Source: JBAYOE01 sp050950065 (GTDB lineage Bacteria; Spirochaetota; Spirochaetia; Sphaerochaetales; Sphaerochaetaceae). From it: DNA of 64,000 nt. Each line of letters begins with the position of its first letter. Within the stretch, counting starts at the first letter, position 1. The DNA lies in the NCBI GenBank assembly GCA_050950065.1, contig JBMNGX010000001.1, forward strand, positions 62,001 through 126,000, given 5' to 3'. Below are positions 18,228-26,936 of the stretch, one piece after another. Below the pieces are notes generated by a model, which searched no databases, was not told where the DNA came from, and was given only the letters and a program-made list of their open reading frames with translations. A program made the translations under genes and the position numbers.

Positions 18228-19481
18228 TCAATTCTCTTGTTGAAGTTGCTTAATTACTAAGCGAACTAGATTTATCCTTTTATCTTTCATTGAGACAATC
18301 TCAAAATTTCCAAAATCGAATGGGATAATTTGCCCAACAGTGGGAATCATTCCCAACTCTTCAATTAAAAATGAGGCTAAAGTGCGCGCTAGGTCGTTTC
18401 TTTCAATTTCTAAATCGAGCTCATCTTTAATCTCTTGCATAGTTGTATCGGCTTTAATTAAGTAGGAGTTGTTGCGATCAACTTGGATTCTCATTGCCAA
18501 ATCGGTCTCATGCTCATCGTAAATCTCACCAAAAAGTTGTTCAACAATATCTTCCATTGTGACAATACCCAACAACCCCCCATACTCATCCAACACAACA
18601 GCAATTTGAAGCATCTCTTGTTGGAATTGAAGGGCCATATCATTTAACTTCTTCCCTTGGGGGACAAAAATTGGTTTGTGGATAAAATCCCCAACTGTTC
18701 TATTCTCAAAACCTCTGGTTTTGTATTGAAGAATATCTCTTAAAAGTAAAATTCCAATGATGTTCTCTGAATCCTCTTTATAAACAGGGATTCTTGAAAA
18801 ACCACTGGCAACAATTTTACCAAAGACATCTTTTATTAAAGTTGACTCTTCTAAACTGAAGATATCTGTTCTGTGAGTCATAATTGATTTAACTGGAGCT
18901 TCACTAAAGTGAACTACCCTTTGGAACAAAGCCCCTTCAAACTCATCAACAATTCCCTCTGTTTCAGCTATATCAACAACGTGCATTAAACTCTCTAATG
19001 ATAAAGTTCTTTTATCTTCACTGGTGAAAAAGCGGGTGGTAAGAGAGCCTATAAAGCGGGTAACTACAATTACTGGGTATAAAATTATTGAGAGAACTTT
19101 AATTGGGTAAGCTGCCATACGGGCAAATTTAGTGTTGTAACTTATTGCCAGTTGTTTTGGACTAATCTCTCCAAAGACTAAAATTAAAAAAGTTAAAATA
19201 CCAGCAGATATTCCTACAGCACGACTACCCCACATAGATATTGTTAATGTTGTTGTAAAAGCAGAGGCTCCAATGTTAACAATATTGTTTCCTATCAATA
19301 CAGTGGTTAAAAGGATATCGGGACTTTTAGCAAGCTTTGCAGCCATTTGACTACTTTTTTTCTTATCTGTTTCTAAAGCGCGAACTTGCAAAAATGATAA
19401 GGAGGTAAAAGCGGTCTCTGAAGCACTAAAGAACGCACTTGCTAAAAGGAAAAGTATAATCGAGGCAAATTGTATTTTCAT
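18228..19481 (-). CDS. CNNM/CorC-HlyC family membrane protein with DUF21 and CBS domains
   Basis: 417-residue protein: DUF21 transmembrane domain (about residues 1-170, three or four membrane segments, starting with a SETAFTSLS motif typical of the family), a CBS-domain pair (about 200-315, including IMTHRTDIF and the EYGGLLGIVTMEDI block) and a C-terminal CorC/HlyC domain. Proteins of this family (TlyC, CorC, CNNM) are linked to Mg2+ or other divalent-cation export; the haemolysin label is historical. It is separated from leuS by 49 bp holding the leuS promoter. Substrate not determinable. Confidence 0.9.
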   Translation of the reverse strand: MKIQFASIILFLLASAFFSASETAFTSLSFLQVRALETDKKKSSQMAAKLAKSPDILLTTVLIGNNIVNIGASAFTTTLTISMWGSRAVGISAGILTFLILVFGEISPKQLAISYNTKFARMAAYPIKVLSIILYPVIVVTRFIGSLTTRFFTSEDKRTLSLESLMHVVDIAETEGIVDEFEGALFQRVVHFSEAPVKSIMTHRTDIFSLEESTLIKDVFGKIVASGFSRIPVYKEDSENIIGILLLRDILQYKTRGFENRTVGDFIHKPIFVPQGKKLNDMALQFQQEMLQIAVVLDEYGGLLGIVTMEDIVEQLFGEIYDEHETDLAMRIQVDRNNSYLIKADTTMQEIKDELDLEIERNDLARTLASFLIEELGMIPTVGQIIPFDFGNFEIVSMKDKRINLVRLVIKQLQQEN

Positions 19482-19509
19482 CCTATTTGCCCCACTAAAA
19501 TCAACTTAT

Positions 19510-19523
19510 TGCCACTAGTGGCA
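19510..19523. promoter_or_regulatory. 14-bp perfect palindrome upstream of the CBS-domain gene
   Basis: TGCCACTAGTGGCA reads the same on both strands and lies 29 bp upstream of the CBS-domain protein start and about 105 bp before parE. It looks like a dimeric repressor site, but no second copy was noticed elsewhere in the window and no regulator can be named. Confidence 0.3.
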
Positions 19524-19582
19524 CTCTCTGAATCACTTTCCATACAGCTATAATACACAACGAGTGATGAGGTTGCAAGATT

Positions 19583-19628
19583 TGTGAATACTTTTCACAC
19601 CCTTATATCTAGTATATAATATAGACCA
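19583..19628 (+). promoter_or_regulatory. promoter of parE, predicted leaderless, with an operator-like inverted repeat
   Basis: TTTTCA (19592-19597), 17 nt, perfect TATAAT (19615-19620), 8 nt, ATG at 19629, no Shine-Dalgarno sequence. The -35 lies in the inverted repeat TGTGAA-N5-TTCACA (19583-19599). This resembles Rex and CRP sites but the spacer is one nt longer than in either consensus, so the binding protein is uncertain. Confidence 0.5.
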
Positions 19629-21446
19629 ATGGCAAAGAAAAAATCACTTGCAGGTCCAGCGGCCTATGATGAGAGCAAAATACAAACTTTAAGCGCTCTG
19701 GAGCATATACGGTTGCGCCCTGGGATGTATATTGGGCGTCTAGGTGATGGATCTCACTACGAAGATGGAATTTATGTTCTCTTAAAAGAGGTAATCGACA
19801 ACAGTGTTGATGAGTTCATTATGAACCACGGCACACGAATTGAGATCACCTTAGATGATAATAAACTCACTGTGCGCGATTACGGAAGGGGAATCCCTTT
19901 AGGAAAAGTAATTGCATGTGTCTCTATTATCAATACCGGTGGAAAGTTTAACGACGATGTCTTTCAGTTTTCTGTTGGTCTTAACGGAGTGGGAACAAAA
20001 GCTGTTAACGCTTTATCCTCTTTCTTTAGAGTTGTATCGCACCGAGAAGGGCGCTTTAGCGAAGCTGTTTTTGAGTATGGTAAACTTATAAAAGAGAAAA
20101 GTGGAAAAACAACTGAAAGAGATGGAACTTTAATTGAATTCATTCCCGACAGTAGCTCTGATGCTTTTGGAGAATACTCTTTTGATAGCGACTTTATAAT
20201 TGAACGATTGTGGAACTACGCCTATTTAAATGCAGGTCTAACTTTAGTTTTTAACAAACAATCTTTTGTTAGTAGGCATGGGTTATTAGATTTACTAAAT
20301 AAACAAGTTGGCTCTGAACTTCTTTATCCCACAATTTATCACAAATCAGATAAATTAGAGTTTGCTTTAACTCACACCCAAAACTATGGGGAGAACTACT
20401 TTTCATACGTTAATGGGCAGCACACAAGCGATGGAGGAACTCACCTCTCTGCATTCAAAGAGGGAATTTTAAGGGGAATCAACGAGTATTATAAAAAATC
20501 TTACACAGCAGTTGATGTAAGAGATGGTTTAACTGGGGCAATTGCCATTAAGTTGCAAGACCCTGTATTTGAAAGTCAAACTAAAAACAAACTTGGTAAC
20601 AGTGAAGTACGCACTTGGATTGTTCAACAAACTAAAGAGGCAATCATTGACCATTTAATGAAAAACTCCGAGACAGCTAATAAGCTCTCTCAAAAAATAG
20701 CCAGCAATGAAAAGTTAAGAAAAGAGTTAGCTGCTGTAAAAGGGGCAGCTCGTGAAGCTGCTAAAAAAATCTCTTTGAACATTCCTAAATTAAAGGATTG
20801 TAAATACCACCTAAATCAAAATGGTGCTAAAGGGGAGAACTCGATGATCTTCTTAACTGAAGGAGATTCAGCATCGGGCTCTTTAGTTAGTGTACGCGAT
20901 GTTTATACCCAAGCCATCTTTAGTTTAAGGGGAAAGGTCTTAAACGTCTTTTCAAGAAAGAGAACAGATATTTACAAAAACGAAGAGCTTTACAACTTGA
21001 TGATTGCTTTAGGGCTAGAAAATGGAGTTGAAGGGCTACGCTATGGGAAAGTTATCATTGCAACTGATGCAGATACTGATGGCTTTCACATCAGAAATCT
21101 TTTAATGACCTATTTTCTAACCTACTTTGAGGATCTTGTTTTAGCAGGAAGACTCTTTATTTTAGAGACTCCCTTATTTAGGGTTCGAAATAAAAAAGAG
21201 ACTCTTTATTGTTACAATGAAGCTCAAAGGGATGAGGCAGTTAAAGAGATAAGGGGTGCTGAAATTACCCGCTTTAAAGGTCTTGGGGAAATTAACCCCT
21301 CAGAATTTAGGCAATTCATTGGGGAGAATATGAGGTTAATTCCAGTTTCAATTGCCTCCTCATCTCAAATGCACCAAACAATGAAATTTTATATGGGAGA
21401 TAACACCCCAGAAAGAAGAGAGTTTATCATGGAGAATCTCATTTAA
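19629..21446 (+). CDS. parE: DNA topoisomerase IV subunit B (ParE-type)
   Basis: 605-residue ATPase subunit of a type IIA topoisomerase. Visible are the GHKL ATP site (EVIDNSVDEF, DYGRGIPLG, GLNGVGTKAVNALS), the catalytic QTKNKLG loop, and the TOPRIM acidic cluster (TEGDSASG ... DADTDGFHIRNL). It is shorter than typical GyrB, and the adjacent overlapping A-subunit gene argues for topoisomerase IV, as in other spirochaetes; gyrA/gyrB are not in the window. The stop overlaps the parC start by one nt. Confidence 0.92.
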   Translation: MAKKKSLAGPAAYDESKIQTLSALEHIRLRPGMYIGRLGDGSHYEDGIYVLLKEVIDNSVDEFIMNHGTRIEITLDDNKLTVRDYGRGIPLGKVIACVSIINTGGKFNDDVFQFSVGLNGVGTKAVNALSSFFRVVSHREGRFSEAVFEYGKLIKEKSGKTTERDGTLIEFIPDSSSDAFGEYSFDSDFIIERLWNYAYLNAGLTLVFNKQSFVSRHGLLDLLNKQVGSELLYPTIYHKSDKLEFALTHTQNYGENYFSYVNGQHTSDGGTHLSAFKEGILRGINEYYKKSYTAVDVRDGLTGAIAIKLQDPVFESQTKNKLGNSEVRTWIVQQTKEAIIDHLMKNSETANKLSQKIASNEKLRKELAAVKGAAREAAKKISLNIPKLKDCKYHLNQNGAKGENSMIFLTEGDSASGSLVSVRDVYTQAIFSLRGKVLNVFSRKRTDIYKNEELYNLMIALGLENGVEGLRYGKVIIATDADTDGFHIRNLLMTYFLTYFEDLVLAGRLFILETPLFRVRNKKETLYCYNEAQRDEAVKEIRGAEITRFKGLGEINPSEFRQFIGENMRLIPVSIASSSQMHQTMKFYMGDNTPERREFIMENLI

Positions 21447-23437
21447 TGGCACACGCTGAAACTGTCTTTAAAAATAACTTCTTAGAGTATGCCTCCTATG
21501 TCATTAAAGAGAGGGCCATTCCAGAAATAACTGACGGTTTAAAGCCGGTACAAAGAAGAATCTTACACTCTTTATTTGAGATGGATGATGGTAAGTTTCA
21601 TAAAGTTGCCAACATCGTTGGGCATTGTATGAAGTACCACCCCCATGGAGATGCCTCAATTGGGGATGCTTTAGTTAACTTAGCTAACAACGACCTTTTT
21701 ATTGAAAAGCAGGGAAACTTTGGAAATATAGTAACTGGAGATGTTGCTGCAGCTTCACGCTATATTGAAGCTCGTATCCTCCCTTTTGCTAAAAAGGTTT
21801 TGTATAACCCTGAACTAACCCAATACGTTGAATCTTACGATGGAAGAAATAAAGAGCCAGTAAGGTTTTTGGCAAAGCTTCCTGTTGTATTAGTACAAGG
21901 AACTGAAGGAATTGCAGTTGGCATGTCAACTCGTATCCTCCCTCACAACTTATTGGAAGTAATTGATGCAGTTGCCGCCTCCTTAAAAGGGGAGAAAGTT
22001 AAATTGTATCCCGATTTTCCCACAGGGGCTTTGATGGATGTATCAGCTTACGATGATGGGAAGGGGAAAGTTTTAGTAAGGGCAAAGTTAAATACCAAAG
22101 ATCCAAAAAGGATAATTATTGAAGAACTTCCTTTTGGAATAACAACCGAAAGGATGATTCGCTCTGTTGAGGATGCTGCTAAAAAAGGGAAAATAAGGAT
22201 TTCCAGCATTAACGATTACACAACTGATAAAGTTAATATTGAGATAGCCTTAGCACGCAACACCTACTCTAAAGAGGTTGAAGATGCCCTTTATGCTTTC
22301 ACTAACTGTGAACAATCAATTTCAGTTAACCCTTTAGTTATTAAAGAGGGAATTCCTACAATCGTCTCAGTCAGTGAGATGATCGATTACCATGCCACCC
22401 ACTTAGTTGGAGTTTTAAAAGAGGAACTCTTATTAGAGAAAAAGAACCTATTAGATCGCCTTCACGCTAGGACATTAGAACAAATCTTTGTAGAACAACG
22501 TATTTATAAGGTGATTGAGGATAAAAAGAGCCAACAAGAGATTGAAGAGGGGGTTATCAAAGGTTTTGAGAGGCATAAGCAAGAAATTGGTAGAGAAGTA
22601 ACCGGTGATGATGTAACTCAACTTCTAAAAATACCAATTAGAAGAATCTCTTTATTTGACATTGAAAAGAACCGTAAAGAGATAAAAGATATTAAAGAGC
22701 GTCTTGGTGAAATTGAGTACCACTTAGCTCACCTTGTAAAATATGCCCTTGCATTTTTAGATGAACTAAAAAGTATTGCCCCTGAGCAACACGGTCCTAG
22801 ATTAACAAAACTTGGTTCATTTACAAAAACAGATGTTAGAGAAGTTGCCAATCGAGATCATATGCTTAAATATGACCCTTCCACAGGGTATCTTGGATAC
22901 GATATGAGAACAGGGATAAATCAATTCAACGTCTCAACTTTTGATCGTATTTTGGTTATCCAAAAAGAGGGCTCTTATTTTGTAACAGATGTTCCCGAGC
23001 GTCTATTTGTTGGTAAGCAAATGCGCTACTGTGTTTTGGCAGAGAAAGAGAACTTAGAAGAGGTAGTCTTTACAATTATCTACCAAGAGAAAAACTTAAA
23101 GCATCTTTATATAAAAAGGTGTAGCATCACCCAATTTATTTTAAACAAAAACTACGAACTTCTTCCCAAAGGAGAGTTCAAACTTTATGGATTTTCAACT
23201 TTAGAGGATGCTCGCATCACCTTGTTGTACAAAAAAGGGAAAGGTTATCGATCCTTAGAGGATGTCACTTACTTTTCTCGCTATCCAGTTAAGGGGGTCA
23301 GGGCAAAGGGAGTACGTCTAACAACTAAAGAGGCCCAAACCCTTAGAATTAAAAAAGAGAGTGATCCTGATGCAAACAAAAAGGATGAGTTAACACTGTT
23401 TAAAGATTTAGAGATGGGAGAAAAAGGGGATGAGTGA
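21446..23437 (+). CDS. parC: DNA topoisomerase IV subunit A (ParC-type)
   Basis: 663-residue DNA cleavage/ligation subunit partnering ParE for chromosome decatenation. The winged-helix domain contains the catalytic Tyr in AAASRYIEAR (near residue 115), preceded by the quinolone-region block GHCMKYHPHGDASIGDALV. A long coiled-coil gate domain follows. The C-terminal region (after about residue 460) is short compared with GyrA and lacks an obvious GyrA box, supporting ParC. Translationally coupled to parE and overlapping the pseudouridine synthase gene by 8 bp. Confidence 0.92.
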   Translation: MAHAETVFKNNFLEYASYVIKERAIPEITDGLKPVQRRILHSLFEMDDGKFHKVANIVGHCMKYHPHGDASIGDALVNLANNDLFIEKQGNFGNIVTGDVAAASRYIEARILPFAKKVLYNPELTQYVESYDGRNKEPVRFLAKLPVVLVQGTEGIAVGMSTRILPHNLLEVIDAVAASLKGEKVKLYPDFPTGALMDVSAYDDGKGKVLVRAKLNTKDPKRIIIEELPFGITTERMIRSVEDAAKKGKIRISSINDYTTDKVNIEIALARNTYSKEVEDALYAFTNCEQSISVNPLVIKEGIPTIVSVSEMIDYHATHLVGVLKEELLLEKKNLLDRLHARTLEQIFVEQRIYKVIEDKKSQQEIEEGVIKGFERHKQEIGREVTGDDVTQLLKIPIRRISLFDIEKNRKEIKDIKERLGEIEYHLAHLVKYALAFLDELKSIAPEQHGPRLTKLGSFTKTDVREVANRDHMLKYDPSTGYLGYDMRTGINQFNVSTFDRILVIQKEGSYFVTDVPERLFVGKQMRYCVLAEKENLEEVVFTIIYQEKNLKHLYIKRCSITQFILNKNYELLPKGEFKLYGFSTLEDARITLLYKKGKGYRSLEDVTYFSRYPVKGVRAKGVRLTTKEAQTLRIKKESDPDANKKDELTLFKDLEMGEKGDE

Positions 23438-24125
23438 TATCGCTTCTAGAATCCTCTACGAAGATAACCATTTAATAATAGTAAATAAAAAGTGTGGTGA
23501 GTTAGTACAAAGAGATAAAACAGGAGATGATTCTCTTAGTGAGTTTATCAAAGAGTATTTAAGGAAAAAATACGATAAAAAAGGAAATGTCTATTTAGGC
23601 TTAGTTCACCGCTTAGATCGGCCCACTAGTGGCATTGTTATCTACACAAAGACAGAGAAGGCTTTAGTGAGGATGAATGCTCTTTTCAAAGATGTTGGTT
23701 CAGTTGAAAAAAGGTATTGGGTTGTTGTTGATAAAATGCCCCCCTCAAATCAAGGAACTTTAGAAAACTACCTTAAAAAAAATAGTGAAAAGAATAAATC
23801 TTTTGTTGTTAGTGAGAAAACAAAAGGATCAAAGTTGGCCAAATTAAATTACCAAGTGCTCTCCACTAGTGACAATTTCTTCCTTTTAGAGATTGAACTT
23901 TTAACTGGAAGGCATCACCAAATAAGAGCCCAATTAGCAAACTTGGGAATTTGCATTAAAGGGGATTTAAAGTATGGCTTTAATAGGGCAAACAAAGATA
24001 AAGGAATCCATCTTCATGCCCGCTATATCTCATTTATCCACCCTGTAAGAAAAGAGGAAATAACTTTAACAGCAGAACCTCCATCAGATCCACTTTGGGA
24101 CTTCTTTGCCTCCCATGTGATTTAG
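23430..24125 (+). CDS. RluA/RluD family RNA pseudouridine synthase
   Basis: 231-residue enzyme that isomerises uridine to pseudouridine in rRNA or tRNA. It has the catalytic Asp in HRLDRPTSG (near residue 67) and the family's GRHHQIRAQL block (near residue 165). There is no N-terminal S4 domain, so it belongs with the short RluA-like forms; the target base cannot be inferred. It overlaps parC by 8 bp and is the last gene of the parE-parC operon. Confidence 0.9.
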   Translation: MSDIASRILYEDNHLIIVNKKCGELVQRDKTGDDSLSEFIKEYLRKKYDKKGNVYLGLVHRLDRPTSGIVIYTKTEKALVRMNALFKDVGSVEKRYWVVVDKMPPSNQGTLENYLKKNSEKNKSFVVSEKTKGSKLAKLNYQVLSTSDNFFLLEIELLTGRHHQIRAQLANLGICIKGDLKYGFNRANKDKGIHLHARYISFIHPVRKEEITLTAEPPSDPLWDFFASHVI

Positions 24126-24235
24126 CTAATAGCAATACAGGCTCCTTAAATTTATATTATCTCAAATGAGAGGGGGTCAAACTTCTGTATCCACAAATAT
24201 ATGAGATAATAATTAAGCAAATCAAAGAATGTTTG

Positions 24236-24264
24236 TTGACAGAAGGGTAAAAGGGGTTTACACT
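24236..24264 (+). promoter_or_regulatory. promoter of gdhA
   Basis: Perfect TTGACA (24236-24241), 17 nt, TACACT (24259-24264). Predicted start around 24271, giving a leader of about 59 nt that ends in a strong AGGAGGGG ribosome binding site (24316-24323). The 204-bp gap upstream of gdhA otherwise shows no gene. Confidence 0.65.
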
Positions 24265-24270
24265 TACTTA

Positions 24271-24291
24271 GAGGCGACTATCCGTTGCCTC
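24271..24291 (+). promoter_or_regulatory. 5'-terminal stem-loop in the gdhA leader
   Basis: GAGGC (24271-24275) pairs with GCCTC (24287-24291) around an 11-nt loop. It begins at the predicted first base of the gdhA mRNA, a position where such hairpins can protect transcripts from 5'-end decay. Confidence 0.4.
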
Positions 24292-24329
24292 CAATTTTGT
24301 GTTTTTAAAAAAAATAGGAGGGGTACATT

Positions 24330-25667
<1,338 letters not shown>

Positions 25668-25688
25668 TTAATAGTTAAAATTAATTGG

Positions 25689-25721
25689 GGCGCTCTCTTG
25701 TTTAAGGGGGCGCTCTTTTTT
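25689..25721 (+). terminator. Rho-independent terminator of gdhA
   Basis: GCGCTCTCTT (25690-25699) pairs with AAGGGGGCGC (25704-25713) as a 10-bp RNA stem with two G-U pairs and a 4-nt loop, followed by TCTTTTTT. It looks like a direct repeat in DNA and is only recognised when G-U pairing is allowed. The -35 box of the next gene lies in this hairpin. Confidence 0.7.
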
Positions 25722-25733
25722 ATACTCTAGAGT
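25698..25733 (+). promoter_or_regulatory. promoter of the M42 peptidase pseudogene, leaderless type
   Basis: TTGTTT (25698-25703), 17 nt, TATACT (25721-25726), 7 nt, ATG at 25734 and no Shine-Dalgarno sequence. The -10 and the start codon lie in a perfect 14-bp palindrome, ATACTCTAGAGTAT (25722-25735), a possible operator. Confidence 0.5.
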
Positions 25734-26794
25734 ATGAACAAATCGGTAGAACTATTAAAAGAGCTCACTTTGGCCGCAGGCCCTAGTGGTTTTGAACATG
25801 AGGTGGGTGAAATAATAAAAAAACACCTACAAGGCGTTGGTGAAATTACAACCGACTCAATTGGAAACATACTATGTGAGATTGAGGGGACAAAAAAAGA
25901 TTCCAAAAAAGTTGTCTTAGCAGCTCACCAAGATGAGATTGGCTTTATGGTAAGCAACATCATTGAGGGGGGCTTTTTAAGATTTGTCACCTTAGGGAGG
26001 GTGGGTTGTAGAGAGCCTTCCAGCAACCTGCAGTCACTTTAATAAACAGCGATGGAGCATAAAGATACCTGGAGTAATTGGTCAAGTTCCTCCCCACTAT
26101 AAAAAAGGTGATGCAAAAGTTGAAGTTGACTCTCTTGTACATCGACATTGGTGCTACTAGCATCAAAGATGTAACTGAAAGTTTTAAAATAGAGGTTGGC
26201 ACTATTGCAGTACCTACAACTAACTTTCACTACAATGAAGTAAGCAATACCGTAATGTCAAAAGCATTTGATGATCGGGTGGGAGTTGCTGCAATGATTG
26301 AATTAGCCCATGCAGTAGTAAAATACCCTATTGAATCAACTCTTATTCTTGCTTTTACTGTCCAAGAAGAGGTTGGCACTAGAGGGGCTAAAGTTTTAAG
26401 TAACTACCTTAAAGCCGATGTTGCTGTTATTGTTGAAGGGGCCCCTGCCGACGATTCTCCATCCAGTGGTTTAGAAAAACAGACAATTATGGGTAAAGGT
26501 TTCCATTACCGAGCATTTGATCCAACGCACATCTCAAATCCCACTTTAGTTACACTGATTAAGAAGATTTCTAAAGAAAATAAGCTTGCTAATCAGATTG
26601 CAGTTCGTCGAGGTGGGGGTACTGATGCTTCTCAACTAGCTCTTGCCCACAAAGGAATTGCAACTATTGTCGTGGGGGTTCCAGTGAGGTATGCCCACTC
26701 TCCTTACTCGTTAATATCATTAGGTGATTACGACAGTTTAACTCAATTGTTGTACACAGTGTGTGCGACAATTGGCGATATTGAACTGCCATAA
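25734..26794 (+). pseudogene. M42 family metallopeptidase (glutamyl/leucyl aminopeptidase-like), frameshifted
   Basis: Reading across frames gives an M42 aminopeptidase of about 350 residues with its metal ligands: AAHQDEIGF, FDDRVG, QEEVGTRG, EGAPADD and RYAHSP. It is broken into separate frames. From the start, frame A runs to about 25997, then TLGGWVVESLPAT is recovered one frame on after skipping one G. A further shift near 26029 gives AVTLINSDGA, another near 26058 returns to IPGVIGQVPPHYKKG, and a last extra base near 26138 leads into the long intact C-terminal part (DIGATSIKDV onward). Four indels fall within about 145 bp, with clean sequence on both sides. It may be a true decaying gene or a local sequencing or assembly error. 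Confidence 0.85.
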
Positions 26795-26807
26795 AAGTTA
26801 TATAACT

Positions 26808-26854
26808 ACACCATATGTAGTGTCGTAGAACACGAACTACGCTATCTATTGTTG
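26808..26854 (+). promoter_or_regulatory. tandem NrdR-box operator upstream of nrdJ
   Basis: Two sites resembling the published NrdR consensus acaCwAtATaTwGtgt: ACACCATATGTAGTGT (26808-26823, 14 of 16) and ACGCTATCTATTGTTG (26839-26854, 12 of 16). Their starts are 31 bp apart (15-bp spacer), the spacing typical of paired NrdR boxes, and they lie just upstream of the likely nrdJ promoter. This predicts repression of ribonucleotide reductase by the nucleotide-sensing zinc-ATP-cone repressor NrdR, whose gene is not in the window. Confidence 0.75.
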
Positions 26855-26880
26855 TGTTTTAGTAATTAGTATGCTATGGT
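26852..26880 (+). promoter_or_regulatory. promoter of nrdJ (alternatives)
   Basis: TTGTGT (26852-26857), 17 nt, TATGGT (26875-26880) is the best-spaced pair; TATGCT (26870-26875) with TTGTTG (26849-26854) is an alternative with a short spacer. Either start point lies at the foot of the hairpin at 26885, and the -35 region overlaps the second NrdR box. Confidence 0.4.
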
Positions 26881-26884
26881 TAAC

Positions 26885-26906
26885 TTTGCCTCCATCAGGG
26901 GGCAAA
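26885..26906 (+). promoter_or_regulatory. 5'-proximal stem-loop in the nrdJ leader
   Basis: TTTGCCTCC (26885-26893) pairs with GGGGGCAAA (26898-26906): nine base pairs with one G-U and a 4-nt ATCA loop. No U tract follows, so it is not a terminator. It sits at the predicted 5' end of the mRNA, before a GGGGAG ribosome binding site 7 nt ahead of the ATG. Confidence 0.5.
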
Positions 26907-26936
26907 ATTTGTGAATAGGAATTGGGGAGCACATAG

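Noticed and set aside
19583..19599. Rex or CRP binding site at the parE promoter
   Set aside because: The half-sites fit, but the spacer is one nt longer than in either consensus; kept only as an unassigned inverted repeat.
25671..25720. Direct repeat GGGGCGCTCT downstream of gdhA as a possible repeat element
   Set aside because: Explained by a Rho-independent hairpin with two G-U pairs followed by a T run.
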